Shown here in pieces: positions 53,001 through 63,836 of a DNA stretch of 64,000 nucleotides. Position numbers and translations under genes: made by a program. The DNA is from Conoideocrella luteorostrata. Its lineage: Eukaryota > Ascomycota > Sordariomycetes > Hypocreales > Clavicipitaceae. The notes beneath the pieces are model-generated. The model was not told where the DNA came from. It did no database searches and saw only the letters and a program-made list of their open reading frames with translations. Position 1 is the first letter of the stretch, and each line of letters opens with the position of its first letter. The stretch is from contig JASWJB010000018.1 in NCBI GenBank assembly GCA_032433595.1, forward strand, positions 1 to 64,000, given 5' to 3'.

Positions 53001-54343
53001 CGTCGTCTCAACAATCTTCTTCGAAGCCGCATCTACGAGCACTTCAATGAGTCATTGTCGGGACTACCCACTCTTAAAGCATTTGGCGTCATGGATCGTT
53101 TTGTTAATGATAACGCTCTCAAGATTGACACGGAGAACACGGCCTACTGGCTCTCCATTGCGGCTGTGCGCTGGCTTAACCTCCGCCTTGATCTTTGCGG
53201 TGCTGTGCTTGTCCTAGGCGCAGGGCTACTGGTTGTCGGGCTTCGCGACACCATTGATCCTTCCTCTGGAGGCGTAGTATTATCGTACATTGTCACTGCT
53301 CAAGCGGCATTTGGTAACATGATCCGCTTTAGCGCCGAGATTGAGAACAACATGAACTCGGTCGAGAGAATGCTCCACTATGCATACAGCCTCCAGCAAG
53401 AGCCTGCGCATGATGTCAAAGACGTGGACAAGAGTCTCAGGGACCAGGCATGGCCCAGCAAAGGACATGTGCAGTTCCAGTCGCTGACGCTCAGCCACCG
53501 ACCTGGTTTGGATCCGGCGCTTAGGGATGTGACGCTTGACATTCGTCCTGGTGAAAAAATCGGCATCGTTGGTCGAACCGGTGCGGGCAAGACCACCTGT
53601 AAGTCTTGACATGGGAAATGGCTCTGCTTTTTGAATCGATACTGACAGTTTCAGTGATAACGGCTCTCCTCAGGCTTACCGAGCCTACGGACGGACGAAT
53701 CTTCATCGACGGCATCGACATCCATACAGTCGGTCTGGATCTGTTACGGTCACGCTTGTCCGTCATCAGCCAAGACGCCGTGCTCCTAGCCGGAACTATT
53801 AGATACAATCTCGACCCATTCCAGAAATACGACGACGCCTGGCTGACCAAGTGTCTGCACATGGTCGGACTCGCCAGTGGACACAACAGCACCACCGCTG
53901 CCAATTCTATTGGCGAAGTGAGCAGCGACTCGAGCAACACCGAGAAGCACCATGACGACACCGGTTCTACCCTCCATCTCGACTCCCTGGTCAAGGAGAA
54001 CGGCGCGAACATCTCTCACGGGCAACGGTCCCTCATCTCCATCGCTCGCGCCCTCGTCAGACGTTCCAAGGTTGTAATCCTAGACGAGGCCACGGCCTCC
54101 ATTGACGGCCGAGCCGATAAGCAGCTTCAGACGATGCTGACCGAGGTCATGAGTGACGCCACGGTTCTCACCGTAGCGCATCGACTCGAAACCATAGTCC
54201 ACTCGTGCGACCGAGTCTTGGTCATGGAGCGAGGCCGGGTAGCAGAGTTTGATAGCATACCCGAACTGTACGCGAAGACGGATAGTTTATTCAGGGCGTT
54301 GTGTGACGCAGCCAAAATCACAATGGCCGAGGAGAAAATTTAA
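50019..54343 (+). CDS. ABC transporter, ABC-C/MRP type, in siderophore cluster
   Basis: Full-size ATP-driven exporter candidate, 1422 residues from exons 50019..53598 and 53655..54343. The 56-nt intron (gtaagt...ttcag) splits the second Walker A, and splicing restores GAGKTTLIT. The start at 50019 has the strong context caccATGG; an in-frame ATG at 49896 would add 41 residues. Order: cytosolic N-terminus, TMD1 (about 150-470), NBD1, Ser/Thr/Gln-rich linker, TMD2, NBD2. NBD1 has Walker A GPVASGKSS, signature LSGGQKQRISLARA and Walker B LLLLDDCFSALD. NBD2 has signature ISHGQRSLISIARAL and Walker B VVILDEATASID. The NBD2 signature lacks the usual LSGGQ. Position between the acyltransferase and the SIT transporter parallels the ABC genes of the Ustilago ferrichrome A cluster (fer6) and Aspergillus sitT. 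Secretion of the siderophore or a breakdown product is an inference. Confidence 0.88.
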
Positions 54344-55544
54344 TTACAGAAACTTGTTTGCATAGATAGTTCGTTTACAAGAAGAATTCGGGTGCCTTTA
54401 GACTTCACTTCCTCCATAGACATCAGGGAATTGCGTTTCTAGCATAATTCAGCGATACATCCGAAATGACAGTGTAATTGCCAAGATTTAGACCTTGGTT
54501 ATTAGGGACTTCCAGTCATCAACGAGTTCCCATGGTATGAGACAAGTGCAAGGACCGGGCCACAGACTTCACATTACTTTGTGGCCCTGTGTTATGCGCT
54601 CCTCCAACAGCAGTCTCCAGTACAGTGAGTACCAAGAATAGAACACTGTGCTCCCGTGCTCCGTCCTGAAGAGGAAGCATCCACGGTCTTGCGCATCCAG
54701 CCGACGGCAAAATTTTCCCGCCCAGTCAGCCGCCAGCACTCTGCAGGGATTACTGGGAGCAGTCTCATAGTCTCTCTTGCCAACTCGGGATTACTCGGAC
54801 CGGTCGATATAGCTGAAAATGTCAGGCGTGTTAAAATAACTTGTACTCCATACGAATGTGGTGAGGCTCCACAGACGCCTATGTTGTGGTGCGTCAAGTG
54901 TGCGTGTGCGGGCGGTGGTGGATCGGGGCGGATTGTGGTGGATTTGGATGGTGGGCTGTGGTGGTGGGTGGGAGTGGGTTTGTGGCGCGAGCCAAACTGA
55001 GCTGCATGTCAGGCTGGTACGTGGTTCGGCTACACCCTCCACAAATGGCTGACGGTGCCTTGGCCTCCAAAGCGTTCGCCGCACACCTCTCTTGCTTGCT
55101 GGCCGTCCGTTCCGCGGTAGAAGCGGCAGTCAGTCAGTTGCCATCACACCGAGAACGGAGGAGAGCGTTTGCATTGTACAATCCGCTCCCCGTCAGCCGT
55201 CTAACAAGGACCCTGCGCCATGCCCGCCACTTATGTCTTCGATTTGCGCGCAACGTCGGAACCAGGCTCGGAGCGACCCACCAGACATCTTATCAGATGG
55301 TTACGACCCCAGCAGCAGAGCGTGGCAAAGCGGCAAGAAAAAACCGAACCCGCACCACAAAAGACCGCAAGGATCTCCTGAATCCATGTTGGACATGCAG
55401 TGTTCCGTGGTCTTCGTCCAACGCCTGCCCTCGTAGAAATACCAGGCAACGCGACACCATCGTCGTGTTTGGCTTTCCTCCTCTCTTTCATCCACAGCCC
55501 TTACTTCACTTGGGAGCCTTCCATAGCTCGAGACATAGCCAAAC
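54344..55544 (+). promoter_or_regulatory. MFS transporter upstream region with an iron-GATA site
   Basis: About 1.2 kb. The left part is the 3' flank of the ABC gene. A purine-rich, G-rich stretch lies at 54895-54980. An exact ATCWGATAA site (ATCTGATAA on the minus strand) lies at 55290-55298, about 250 bp before the MFS start. A 314-residue frame overlapping this stretch (54886-55830) is Arg/Pro-rich and looks like chance. Confidence 0.5.
55290..55298 (-). promoter_or_regulatory. Iron-GATA repressor site ATCTGATAA
   Basis: Exact match to the ascomycete SreA/Sre consensus ATCWGATAA, about 250 bp upstream of the SIT transporter start. Function is inferred from the consensus and the downstream gene. 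Confidence 0.55.
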
Positions 55545-57521
55545 ATGTCGACACCCGCTGGGAACAACCACACTAACGGCGAGGAGCCCAAGACGTCTCT
55601 CGTCTCGGAGACTATATTTCACCAGACGTCTAAGACGGGTGGTCATGCCGACTCCTCCTCCTCGTCCAATGCTGCCAATTCGAGACGAGACTCGGCCCGG
55701 CCCGTCTCTGACGACGACGGCCACAAGGAAATCGGCGTCAGCAGAGTCGAGGCCTTCAACAAGCAGCTGTACCAGTCTGGCCGTAAGGGCAAGATCTTGC
55801 TCTGGCTGCTCGGTGTCTCCATTGGTTTGACCATGTTTGCGTATGCGCTCGACATGGGTATCACCACCGTCATCTTCGGCGCCTGGGCTACCTCGACCCT
55901 TGGCCACCACAGCGAGCTTGGCACCGTCAATACCGCCGCTCAGATAATCCGCGCCATCAGCAAGCCTTTTATCGGCAAGCTGGCCGATATCACCTCGCGA
56001 CCAACCACGTACGTCGTCATTCTGGTATTCTACGCCGTGGGCTTTGCCGTCGCGGCCGGCGCTCAAGACATTGCATCATACACGGTTGGTATCTGCTTCA
56101 CCTCAGTTGGCAAGTCGGGTCTCGACCTTCTTAGCGACATTATTGTTGCCGACTTGACGCCTCTCGAATGGCGTGGTTTCTTCAGTGCTTGCCTGTCCCT
56201 GCCCTTCATTGTCACGGTACCCATCAACGGTTTCATTGCAGATGGATTTTTTGATAACTGGCGATGGGGTATGGGTATGTTCGCCATCCTTGTACCCGTC
56301 CTTCTCATTCCCGCCATTATTACCCTTTACGCGATGCAGCGTCGTGGTGAGAAGGCGGGTATGGTCACCATGGCCGACTCCAAGGATGTCCGTACCGGTG
56401 CGGCCGAGGCCACACCTAAGAGTTTTGGATATTGGGCCAAACTGGCGTATCAAGGTCTCATCGACATTGACATTGTTGGTCTTATCCTCATTGGGTTTGC
56501 CTTTTCTCTAATCCTCTTGCCCATCACTCTGGCCAAGGGCGCTCAAGGCGGTTGGTCCAACCCTAGCATGATTGCCATGATTGTTGTGGGTGTCGTCTGC
56601 CTCATCCTTTTCGTAATCTTCGAAGTGTTTTTTGCGCCAAAGCCTATCATGACGAGGCGCATTATCATGAACCGCGCTTTTATTGCTGGTGTTATCATTC
56701 ACACTTTCAACCAGATGGCCTCGTCCGTCCGCAACACGTACTTCTCGTCCTACATCTTCATCATCAAGGATTGGACAACTTACCAGTGGACCATCTTCCT
56801 GGGTGTCACCACCATGGGCCTTTGTCTGGTCGGGCCCATCGTGGGTTTGGTCCACCGCTGCTCGCATCGCTACAAGTCAGTCATGGTTTTCGGTGCCGCG
56901 GCCAAGATTCTTGGCTATGGTATCCTTATTCAGCCCAACGGCAACATGACCCAAGACACTGCCCGCCTTGTTGCCGCGCAGCTTATCTTCTGTCTCTCCT
57001 CACTCAACGTCGTTGGTGCTCGTGTTGGCGTTCAAGCCTCCGTTCCCCACGAGGACGTGGCTTCCCTCATCTCCATTATCACTCTGTGGTCTACCTTGGG
57101 ATCCAGTATCGGCAGCGCCATCGCGTCTGCCATCTGGACTAACCAGATGCTCGACCAGATGTACCATGAGCTTCCCGGCGTCCCTAGCAAGACTGTTGTG
57201 TCACTCTACAGCAATATCAAAGTGCTGCGCACCAAATACAGCTTCCTGAGCCCCATTCGCCAGGGCTGCATCCGTGCGTACGCCATTGTGAATGGCAACA
57301 TCACCATCGCTTCTATCTGCCTGGCTTGTGTTCCTCTTATTGCTTCGTTCTTCATGCCTGACTACTATCTCGGCAAGCAGCAAAATGCCGTCAACAACAA
57401 GGGTCTTGATGGCGAGGTAGTTGATGTGCCGGGCCAACATGGAGAGAAGGGAGATACAGTTGCTACTCAGCCTGAGTCCGCATCGCTGTGGCAGAAGGTG
57501 CTTGCGTTTTACCGCAAGTAA
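55545..57521 (+). CDS. Siderophore-iron transporter, SIT family (MFS)
   Basis: Plasma-membrane proton symporter predicted to import ferri-siderophores. Intronless, 658 residues. Residues 1-80 are a hydrophilic Ser-rich cytosolic tail. Fourteen or so hydrophobic segments follow, starting ILLWLLGVSIGLTMFAYALDMG. Family patterns include YALDMG, SKPFIGKLADITSRPTTYV, VGICFTSVGKSGLDLLSDIIVADLTPLEWRGF, FIADGFFDNWRWGMGMF, and the late GARVGVQASVPHEDVASLISIITLWSTLGSSIGSAIASAIWT. A YLGKQQNAVN-type tail follows the last helix. These match the MirB/Sit1 group. Ligand choice (ferrichrome, coprogen or fusarinine type) cannot be read from sequence, but cluster position suggests the product of the neighbouring NRPS. 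An exact iron-GATA site lies upstream. Confidence 0.95.
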   Translation: MSTPAGNNHTNGEEPKTSLVSETIFHQTSKTGGHADSSSSSNAANSRRDSARPVSDDDGHKEIGVSRVEAFNKQLYQSGRKGKILLWLLGVSIGLTMFAYALDMGITTVIFGAWATSTLGHHSELGTVNTAAQIIRAISKPFIGKLADITSRPTTYVVILVFYAVGFAVAAGAQDIASYTVGICFTSVGKSGLDLLSDIIVADLTPLEWRGFFSACLSLPFIVTVPINGFIADGFFDNWRWGMGMFAILVPVLLIPAIITLYAMQRRGEKAGMVTMADSKDVRTGAAEATPKSFGYWAKLAYQGLIDIDIVGLILIGFAFSLILLPITLAKGAQGGWSNPSMIAMIVVGVVCLILFVIFEVFFAPKPIMTRRIIMNRAFIAGVIIHTFNQMASSVRNTYFSSYIFIIKDWTTYQWTIFLGVTTMGLCLVGPIVGLVHRCSHRYKSVMVFGAAAKILGYGILIQPNGNMTQDTARLVAAQLIFCLSSLNVVGARVGVQASVPHEDVASLISIITLWSTLGSSIGSAIASAIWTNQMLDQMYHELPGVPSKTVVSLYSNIKVLRTKYSFLSPIRQGCIRAYAIVNGNITIASICLACVPLIASFFMPDYYLGKQQNAVNNKGLDGEVVDVPGQHGEKGDTVATQPESASLWQKVLAFYRK

Positions 57522-57692
57522 ATTGTTAGATCTCGGGCTCGTAAGCGCACTAGCTACAATATACATGTAATTACCTAATCAATGATCTATTGTCCGCTGC
57601 ATCTACTTGTTAGCATTGTGCTCGTTATAATCTGTGATTTTTTTCTCAATTTCTTTCTTCAAGGAAGGTCGGAAGCAAACATCTTACTATAG

Positions 57693-57810
57693 CGTCTAAC
57701 CAGAACAGCCATTGTTTCTTGCTTAGAGTTGCCGTGTCATTCATCCAGTAGCTCATGCCCGCGAGTTTTGGCAACTCTAAGCAAGAAACAATGGCTGTTC
57801 TGGTTAGACG
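57693..57810. repeat. Perfect 41-bp inverted repeat, 36-nt spacer
   Basis: The left arm 57693-57733 and right arm 57770-57810 are exact reverse complements; both outer ends read cgtctaac on their own strands. The RNA from either strand would fold into a long hairpin. It could be a small inverted-repeat transposable element, a hairpin small-RNA source, or an inverted duplication. No target-site duplication was evident. Confidence 0.85.
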
Positions 57811-58364
57811 AAATTGTACTTGTCCGCGATATGAGCCTTCGGGAAGGTTGACCCGACGAGGCGCAAAACTCGCTGGATATGAACGCCAAAATCCAGTTGC
57901 CCACGACCATTTTGTGATTTGCGCTGTCCCGCTTCATTTATATCTTCTATTGTAGAGTTAATTCTCATGACATCCGCTGTTATTTGCATTCGCGCAGCGA
58001 GATGTGTTCATGCTGGGTGGACCTGGGGCTTGCTAGAACGTCTAGCGCCGGCCAAAACTGACCCTCTGTCGTCGCTGGACAGAATACACTGCGTCGGTTC
58101 AGAATCGTCGAGATTCCGAGGGTAGGTGAATTTACATCTCCTTAAAATCACTTTCTGTGCGAGTCCGCATGGATCGGATGTGATCAAAAGACCAACACAA
58201 GCATGTAAGCACTGCAGACACTTATTCTAGCGGCTAGCCCGGCATGGCTGTGGCTTCAAGCCACCTTTTAGCTGCGGGTAGTCTCTGGAGCCCCAGGGGG
58301 TCCCTGTAGACATCGCTGAGGGGGGGCACCAGCGCGCGTGATTCAGCCGACCCACAGCTCATCC

Positions 58365-58373
58365 TTATCTGAT
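58365..58373 (-). promoter_or_regulatory. Iron-GATA repressor site ATCAGATAA
   Basis: Exact match to ATCWGATAA on the minus strand, about 130 bp upstream of the ferric reductase start codon. A near match, ATCTGATTA, follows at 58375-58383 on the plus strand. The same near match occurs upstream of the NRPS at 47286. Confidence 0.6.
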
Positions 58374-58502
58374 CATCTGATTAAAAATTCACGCATCAAC
58401 CATCAGTGGGCGGCAGTCCCGGCATTCGACGAAGGCTGGCATCCTATAACACTGCTCACAGCCCATATTCGAGCTCGGAGGGACTCGACTTCCGTCAGAA
58501 AA

Positions 58503-60966
58503 ATGCGATCCCGGCGTGTAGGCAGCGCAGCATATTGTATTGCTGCGCTCACGCCCGACCTGGTTCAAGGGGCTATCCGTACGGTGGACGAGAAATTCTG
58601 CGGGAAGGCCTGTCGACAGACCCTCAAGACATTACGATTTGCAGATGTTCCTTATGGGTTGGCACCTCCGTATCAAGAGTGCAGTAGCCGTCTACACCAC
58701 CAAGCACTCTACCTCTGCTGGGGCATCCATTGCACTGCAGACGCCCGCCTTGATGAGTCAAGGAGCATGAACCAGACCTGCAGAGACTTGACTGGTTCAC
58801 ACATTTCGCCATATGATATTGTTGACGGATTTACGGATGAGGACATAGCTCGGCTCGTCAGGTTTAATGCGACTAGTCCAGATCGCGGGCAGCCTTTTGG
58901 CCAGCCCCTATTGCCATCCCAAGACTTTTACGACATTTGGGCGCGGACGCTGGTCGGTCTTCCCTTTAAACCCAAACTCACGACTGATATTTCAGCTGAG
59001 GTAGCTCACAGAAGTTGAAAAACAGGATGCAGTCGACTATGTGCATTATTATCACTATTACTACGGCTGGGCGACGCAAATCTTCTGGGTGTTAGTTGTT
59101 GCGGTAGGCATCGCTAATCGAGTACTAATGCAGTTTTGGATGTGTTCAGCGCGATCCTTCTCTAATCAGAATCGCATCTGGGCATTGCTCAAGCGCAACA
59201 TTCTCGTCCCAGCTACATTTGGCCGGCGCTGTGTACAGGATGTCGGGGGCTGGGGCACATTGCCCGCTCGCGTGCAGTCGCTGACTCTGTTTTTGTTCGT
59301 GCTTATAAACGTGGCACTAAGCGTGCACGGATACAGAATATTCGAGGGAAACATGTAGTGAGTCTCGCGTGGTATTTTCATCCCGTCATCTCGGCCTTTC
59401 ACTGACACAATAAATTCTCAAGTTACCCTTCCAAAACAATGCAGATCCTAAGACATGTCTCTGACAGGACAGGTATCATTTCGTTTGCCAACTTTCCTCT
59501 CATATGGCTCTTTGGAATGAGAAACAATCTCGTTATATGGCTCACAGGGTGGAACTTTGGAACGTACAACAACTTCCACCGCTGGATGGCTCGGATCGCC
59601 ACCGTACAGGCCATAGTTCACTCTGTAGGATACACTGTGCTCATTCTTAAAAGTACGCTTCTTCACAGATTTAACAGACAGTTCTTTGGCTAACTGCTTT
59701 CCCAGAGGGTGGATGGGATTATTTCTGGAGTTTGTGGGCGCTGACGTTCTGGTGGACCGGGGAGCTGGTTGGTTACTAGATCGCGTATTGATTTCCGCGG
59801 CTGACTCTTGCGCAGGCTACCGTTTTTATGAGTCTACTTGTAGGTTTCTCGGTTTTCTACATTCGGCGTAGACAATACGAGATCTTCCTTATCGTTCACA
59901 TTGTCCTTTCCATCCTGATTCTTGTCACTATGTTAGGGTACGTTCTGTCGCGCATCTCAATGCGAGCCAACGAGCTAACTGCGACCCAAGCCACGTTTCA
60001 ATATACAAGGGTGCTTATGATGCTCTCGTGTGGGTTCCAGTAATGATATGGCTACTTGATCGGCTCCTTCGCGCGGCTCGGATCATAGCTTTCAACCCCG
60101 GGTTCTGGGATACAAATGCTCTGATCACTTACCACGAGCAAGCTCACATGATTCGCATGGTCGTTCCACTGTCCTCCAGCTCCTATCGCATTGAACCCGG
60201 GACATTTTACTATATCATGGTGCTCAACAAATGGAACTTCTGGGAAAGTCATCCCTTTACAGTGGCATCGGTATCGGAGAATGATCAGGGCGCCGCGCAA
60301 TCAGACGAGCATTCGCCTCTGTTGGGAAGAGGGCCATTTTCTCCCAGCCGCATGGAAATTGAGCCAAGTACACGTGCAGAAAAAATGACATTTCTGATCC
60401 GGCCCTACGATAGCTTTACTTCCCGGTTGAAGGAGTATGCGGAGTCCAGTTGGCCAAAGCCCGCAACTGTCAGTGTAGCGATCGATGGTCCGTATGGAAG
60501 AAGTATTCCCCTGGAAAGTTTCGATAAAGTGCTATTTGTGGTGGGAGGAAGCGGAATCGCGGTTCCGCTTTCTTACCTCGAGAAGCTCACGACGTCCGTG
60601 AACCGACCAAAAGCAATTTATGTTCACTGGGCAGTTCGACAGCCCGCTCTAGCCATCGATGTACTGAGCTGCGAACTGAACGACGCCCTCAACAGCGATC
60701 AGGTGCGGATCAATATCTACGTGACTGGTTTCGATGGCGGAGTATCGAGCGAGGAAGCCATTTGTCGTCTTGCGGAGTGGAGGACTGGACGATTGAATGT
60801 TGGAGGGGTTGTTGACACAACTTTGAACACCGAAGAAAAGGGTAGTCTCGCGGTAGTCGCGTGTGGTCCAGCCAGGATGGCTGATGATGCTAGAAGGGCA
60901 GTGGCGGCCAGGATAGTGCACTCATCGCCCATTATTGAGTATTTCGAGGAAAGTTTCCAATGGTGA
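58503..60966 (+). CDS. Ferric-chelate reductase (FRE family, six exons)
   Basis: Membrane flavocytochrome predicted to reduce ferric iron, here likely from siderophores, using NADPH, FAD and heme b. Exons: 58503..58952, 59026..59357, 59423..59652, 59706..59767, 59816..59937 and 59991..60966; all joins keep frame, giving 723 residues. The first splice (donor gtcggt) is the least certain. The N-terminal lumenal part is Cys-rich (FCGKACRQTL..., ECSS..., CWGIHC, NQTC). Heme-domain signs are SFANFPLIWLFGMRNN, NNFHRWMARIATVQAIVHSVGY and the IRRRQYEIFLIVHIVLSI helix, giving the paired histidines of the ferric-reductase fold. The FAD site is HPFTVAS, the NADPH site is FVVGGSGIAVPLSYL, and the C-terminus has CGPARMADDARR and EYFEESFQW. 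Four of the five introns have clear CTAAC/CTGAC-like branch sites. It carries an upstream iron-GATA site and belongs to the cluster by position and function. Confidence 0.9.
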
Positions 60967-63836
60967 CACGGGATGATAGAAAATATAGAAAAAGGCTCTC
61001 AATTTTTAGTATAGAACACCAATCGTCGAGTTTTTTTTTTTTCTTAGACGAGAGCGAATGAATTTTACTCCATGACATGACTTTACGACTTCAATGAGTA
61101 GTGGTAGAGCGGCAAGACAGCAATTATTGCCAGGTACCCAGCCCGGCGCATATATGACAAGCGGCATATCACTCCTTTGAAATGAGCCTAGGATTCTATG
61201 GGGAGTCTTCATGTGTGCGCATTGCGTACAATACTTCTCTGGATGGCTTCTACTCAAGCCACTCATTCAAGCATTAGTTTCGCTTCACGTAGAGACGTCA
61301 AACCCTTCGGTTTTGAGTTGGGCGCATCCAGCATCTTCAAATGCCAATAATATGGCATCCTGAAATCTCAATAGCTTAGTTTAATTTTTTCCACTCGAAC
61401 TTACAGCTGTCAATCATCGCAGGTTCGCGGCTTCCGAATGTCGTGGCAGCGGTTACGTCGCCGGAGCTCGTACGCACCTTTTATCACCATATTGGCTAGC
61501 CATACCGGAACGCTTTCTGTTTCTGAGACAATGCCGATCATGGCGGCGCTACGATGCGACACAGGGTGTTTTTCTCCAGAAACGAGGTACTATAGTAGTG
61601 TGCCAGCCAGCCACGTATTTTCTTTAGTGACTTGATGGTTGTTATTACGAATTATTAGTGAGGCAAGCTGCCTCTAGAGTTGTAGCTGCATAAGGACAAC
61701 CCGCCGCTCCGTTTCTTTGCACTTTGAGGTGGCCTCATTAACCCTGATCGATCATTTAGTGGCGGATAAAGATGAGTCAAACGTGTCGGCATTGTCGGAT
61801 GAAACAAACGGCCGGGGCGACTTTCAAGGGCCAGCCTGGCATTCGCGAATATCTGAGGTAGCTCTCCTCCGAATCGGGGGTTTTGTTGAACCAAAACATG
61901 CTCACGGCACTTCATCGTCAGTGAGGCGTGCTTGCTGTAGGGTAATTTGTACTAATCGAAGCGAATCAGAATTGTGTAATTTCCCCGATTCAATAGATAA
62001 CAAAGATGGATAGTATTCTGATTATTAAATTACAATAGATCAAATATTCAGCAGTGTTTGAATTGATCTTCAGAGGCAACCACTTCTTTCACTCATCATA
62101 AGCTGGGACGGCACTTGTAAATGTCCGAAACCACCACTTTTGAGGACCTTCAATGACCCTCGCCGGGTCATAGAGTACTACCTTGCTGCTACAGCGTAAC
62201 GAATACATCAGGAGTCTTGTTCATCACTCTGCTAAATCAGAACCCAGTCGTGACAGTAAATCACTGACAGGCAGAGTCAAATCATGGAGCAAAAATTGAT
62301 TGATGTCACAACTTAGCTTCAAGGGAGCTTCTTATTCGTATAGTCCAGCTATGATGTAACTAATGTTCAGTTCTAGTATTTACGCGGGAGCCGGCACTCA
62401 GGATCAATTCGCCCAGCCGGGTTCGGTGCTCAGATAACTAGTATAGGGTTAGGCTATAATGATTGGAATTGTTGTATTCAGAAACTATAATCGCGCCCAG
62501 GCAATTAAAATTTAGAAAATTGTTTCTGCGGTGACATAAGTTATAAATCTCCTTCCGACATCTCATTGTTTATTCCACGAACACGCTATCTTGGAATGTA
62601 CCTACAGGCACCACACTGGCGTTAACATCCTAAACAACTCCATTCTTCCAAGTTTAATACCTCAGCTGCCGCAACATTTCAGAGAATGCTAAAATAGAGC
62701 AAAAATCTCTGTCGTTATGGGTCAGTGAGTCATAACATTGCCGATATCCAACACGGTACAGCTAGGCTCTACCTGGAGGCCCAGTCAGTCACTGCACCGC
62801 ACCCGTCCTGAACCCTGGTGTTAGGCACATTACGCCCAAGATGTATGTAATAGTGATCACATGGACAGACACAAGCTCATAAGAGTCCCCCCTCTAATAA
62901 CATCGCGCTAGCAAACAACATTGAATAGGGTCAGTTAGACTCATCAGGCAGACTCGGCATGTTACATCGTGACACTTCCTTAAGCTGGCTGTAGTTGTCC
63001 GTTTTCCCTTCATCCCACACCGAAAGAAGACTTTTGAAGTAATATATTGGCTGGACGAGACTGGTAGCGACGGCGGTAAAGTTTTCCTGCATCAATATAT
63101 TGGCCGCTCCGGATGCAAGGCTGTGGATGATGTGATGACTCGGCGACGATTGGCTGACCCGAGACACGGGTGATAGAGTTCACCTGTCGACCCGATTGGC
63201 CCCTGGTGTGACGAACCCTTCTGGAGCGCAGTAGCTAATGCGGGACACTAATTTATGCCGTTCTAGAGACGGCCTTAGCCGCCTGTAGTTCGCGGAGCGG
63301 AAGGGTCAGGTTAGTATTCCGTAGCTTTGTCGGCGAGGCCGATGAGGCGGACGCGGGTCAGCTGTGCTGCGCTTGCTGGACGGACTAGTTGTGGCGCACA
63401 CGGCTGGAGTCTGGAATATTGATCTCTCTTTCTGGCAGCCCGTCATCTCAACTCCAAATTCAAGACCACGAATCACATGTGCATGTCATTGTTGCTTTTA
63501 TTGGATTCAGCTACTGCAGCTAGCTATCTGTACCTGGCTTATCCGCTGAGAAGATGTGTACGACCCATATACATCTCTGGTCGTATGCATTGTGGCTGTC
63601 CAATACCATGCCATTGCTGTTGATGTTGATTAACAAACTGGGGAAATTCTAAGGGCACCCTATCCTTGTTAACCGCTCCCAGGTGAGACCGAGGGGCGAC
63701 GGAGTACATCCAACTACTATATATATAGGCACCTTTGTTCTCACTTACAGAAATACTCATCACTTCAACGCATTTCAGACATTTCAGACATTTCAGACAT
63801 TTCAGACAGACAGATTTAACCACATACCCATACAAC
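60967..63836. other. Gene-poor right end, about 2.9 kb
   Basis: No convincing gene. Frames of 60-98 residues on both strands lack domains or splice support. A T run lies at 61031-61042. From 62020 to 62720 the DNA is AT-rich. A TATA-like string (tatatatata) near 63718 is the probable promoter of the following partial gene. Confidence 0.5.
63771..63806 (+). repeat. Four tandem copies of a 9-bp unit
   Basis: The unit catttcaga is repeated exactly four times at 63771-63806, in the presumed 5' leader of the gene starting at 63837, followed by a further cagacag. Confidence 0.85.

Larger units (their letters stand above)
57522..58502. other. Intergenic region with a large perfect inverted repeat
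   Basis: About 1 kb between the SIT transporter and the ferric reductase. It contains the 41-bp inverted repeat at 57693-57810 and, close to the reductase start, an iron-GATA site. Short minus-strand ORFs inside it have no protein features. Confidence 0.6.

Noticed and set aside
54886..55830. 314-residue plus-strand ORF overlapping the MFS gene start
   Set aside because: Arg/Pro/Ser-rich, overlaps the well-supported SIT transporter in another frame, and covers its promoter.
55506..56066. 186-residue minus-strand ORF in the MFS gene
   Set aside because: Antisense shadow of the transporter; Gly/Asp-rich composition mirrors its codons.
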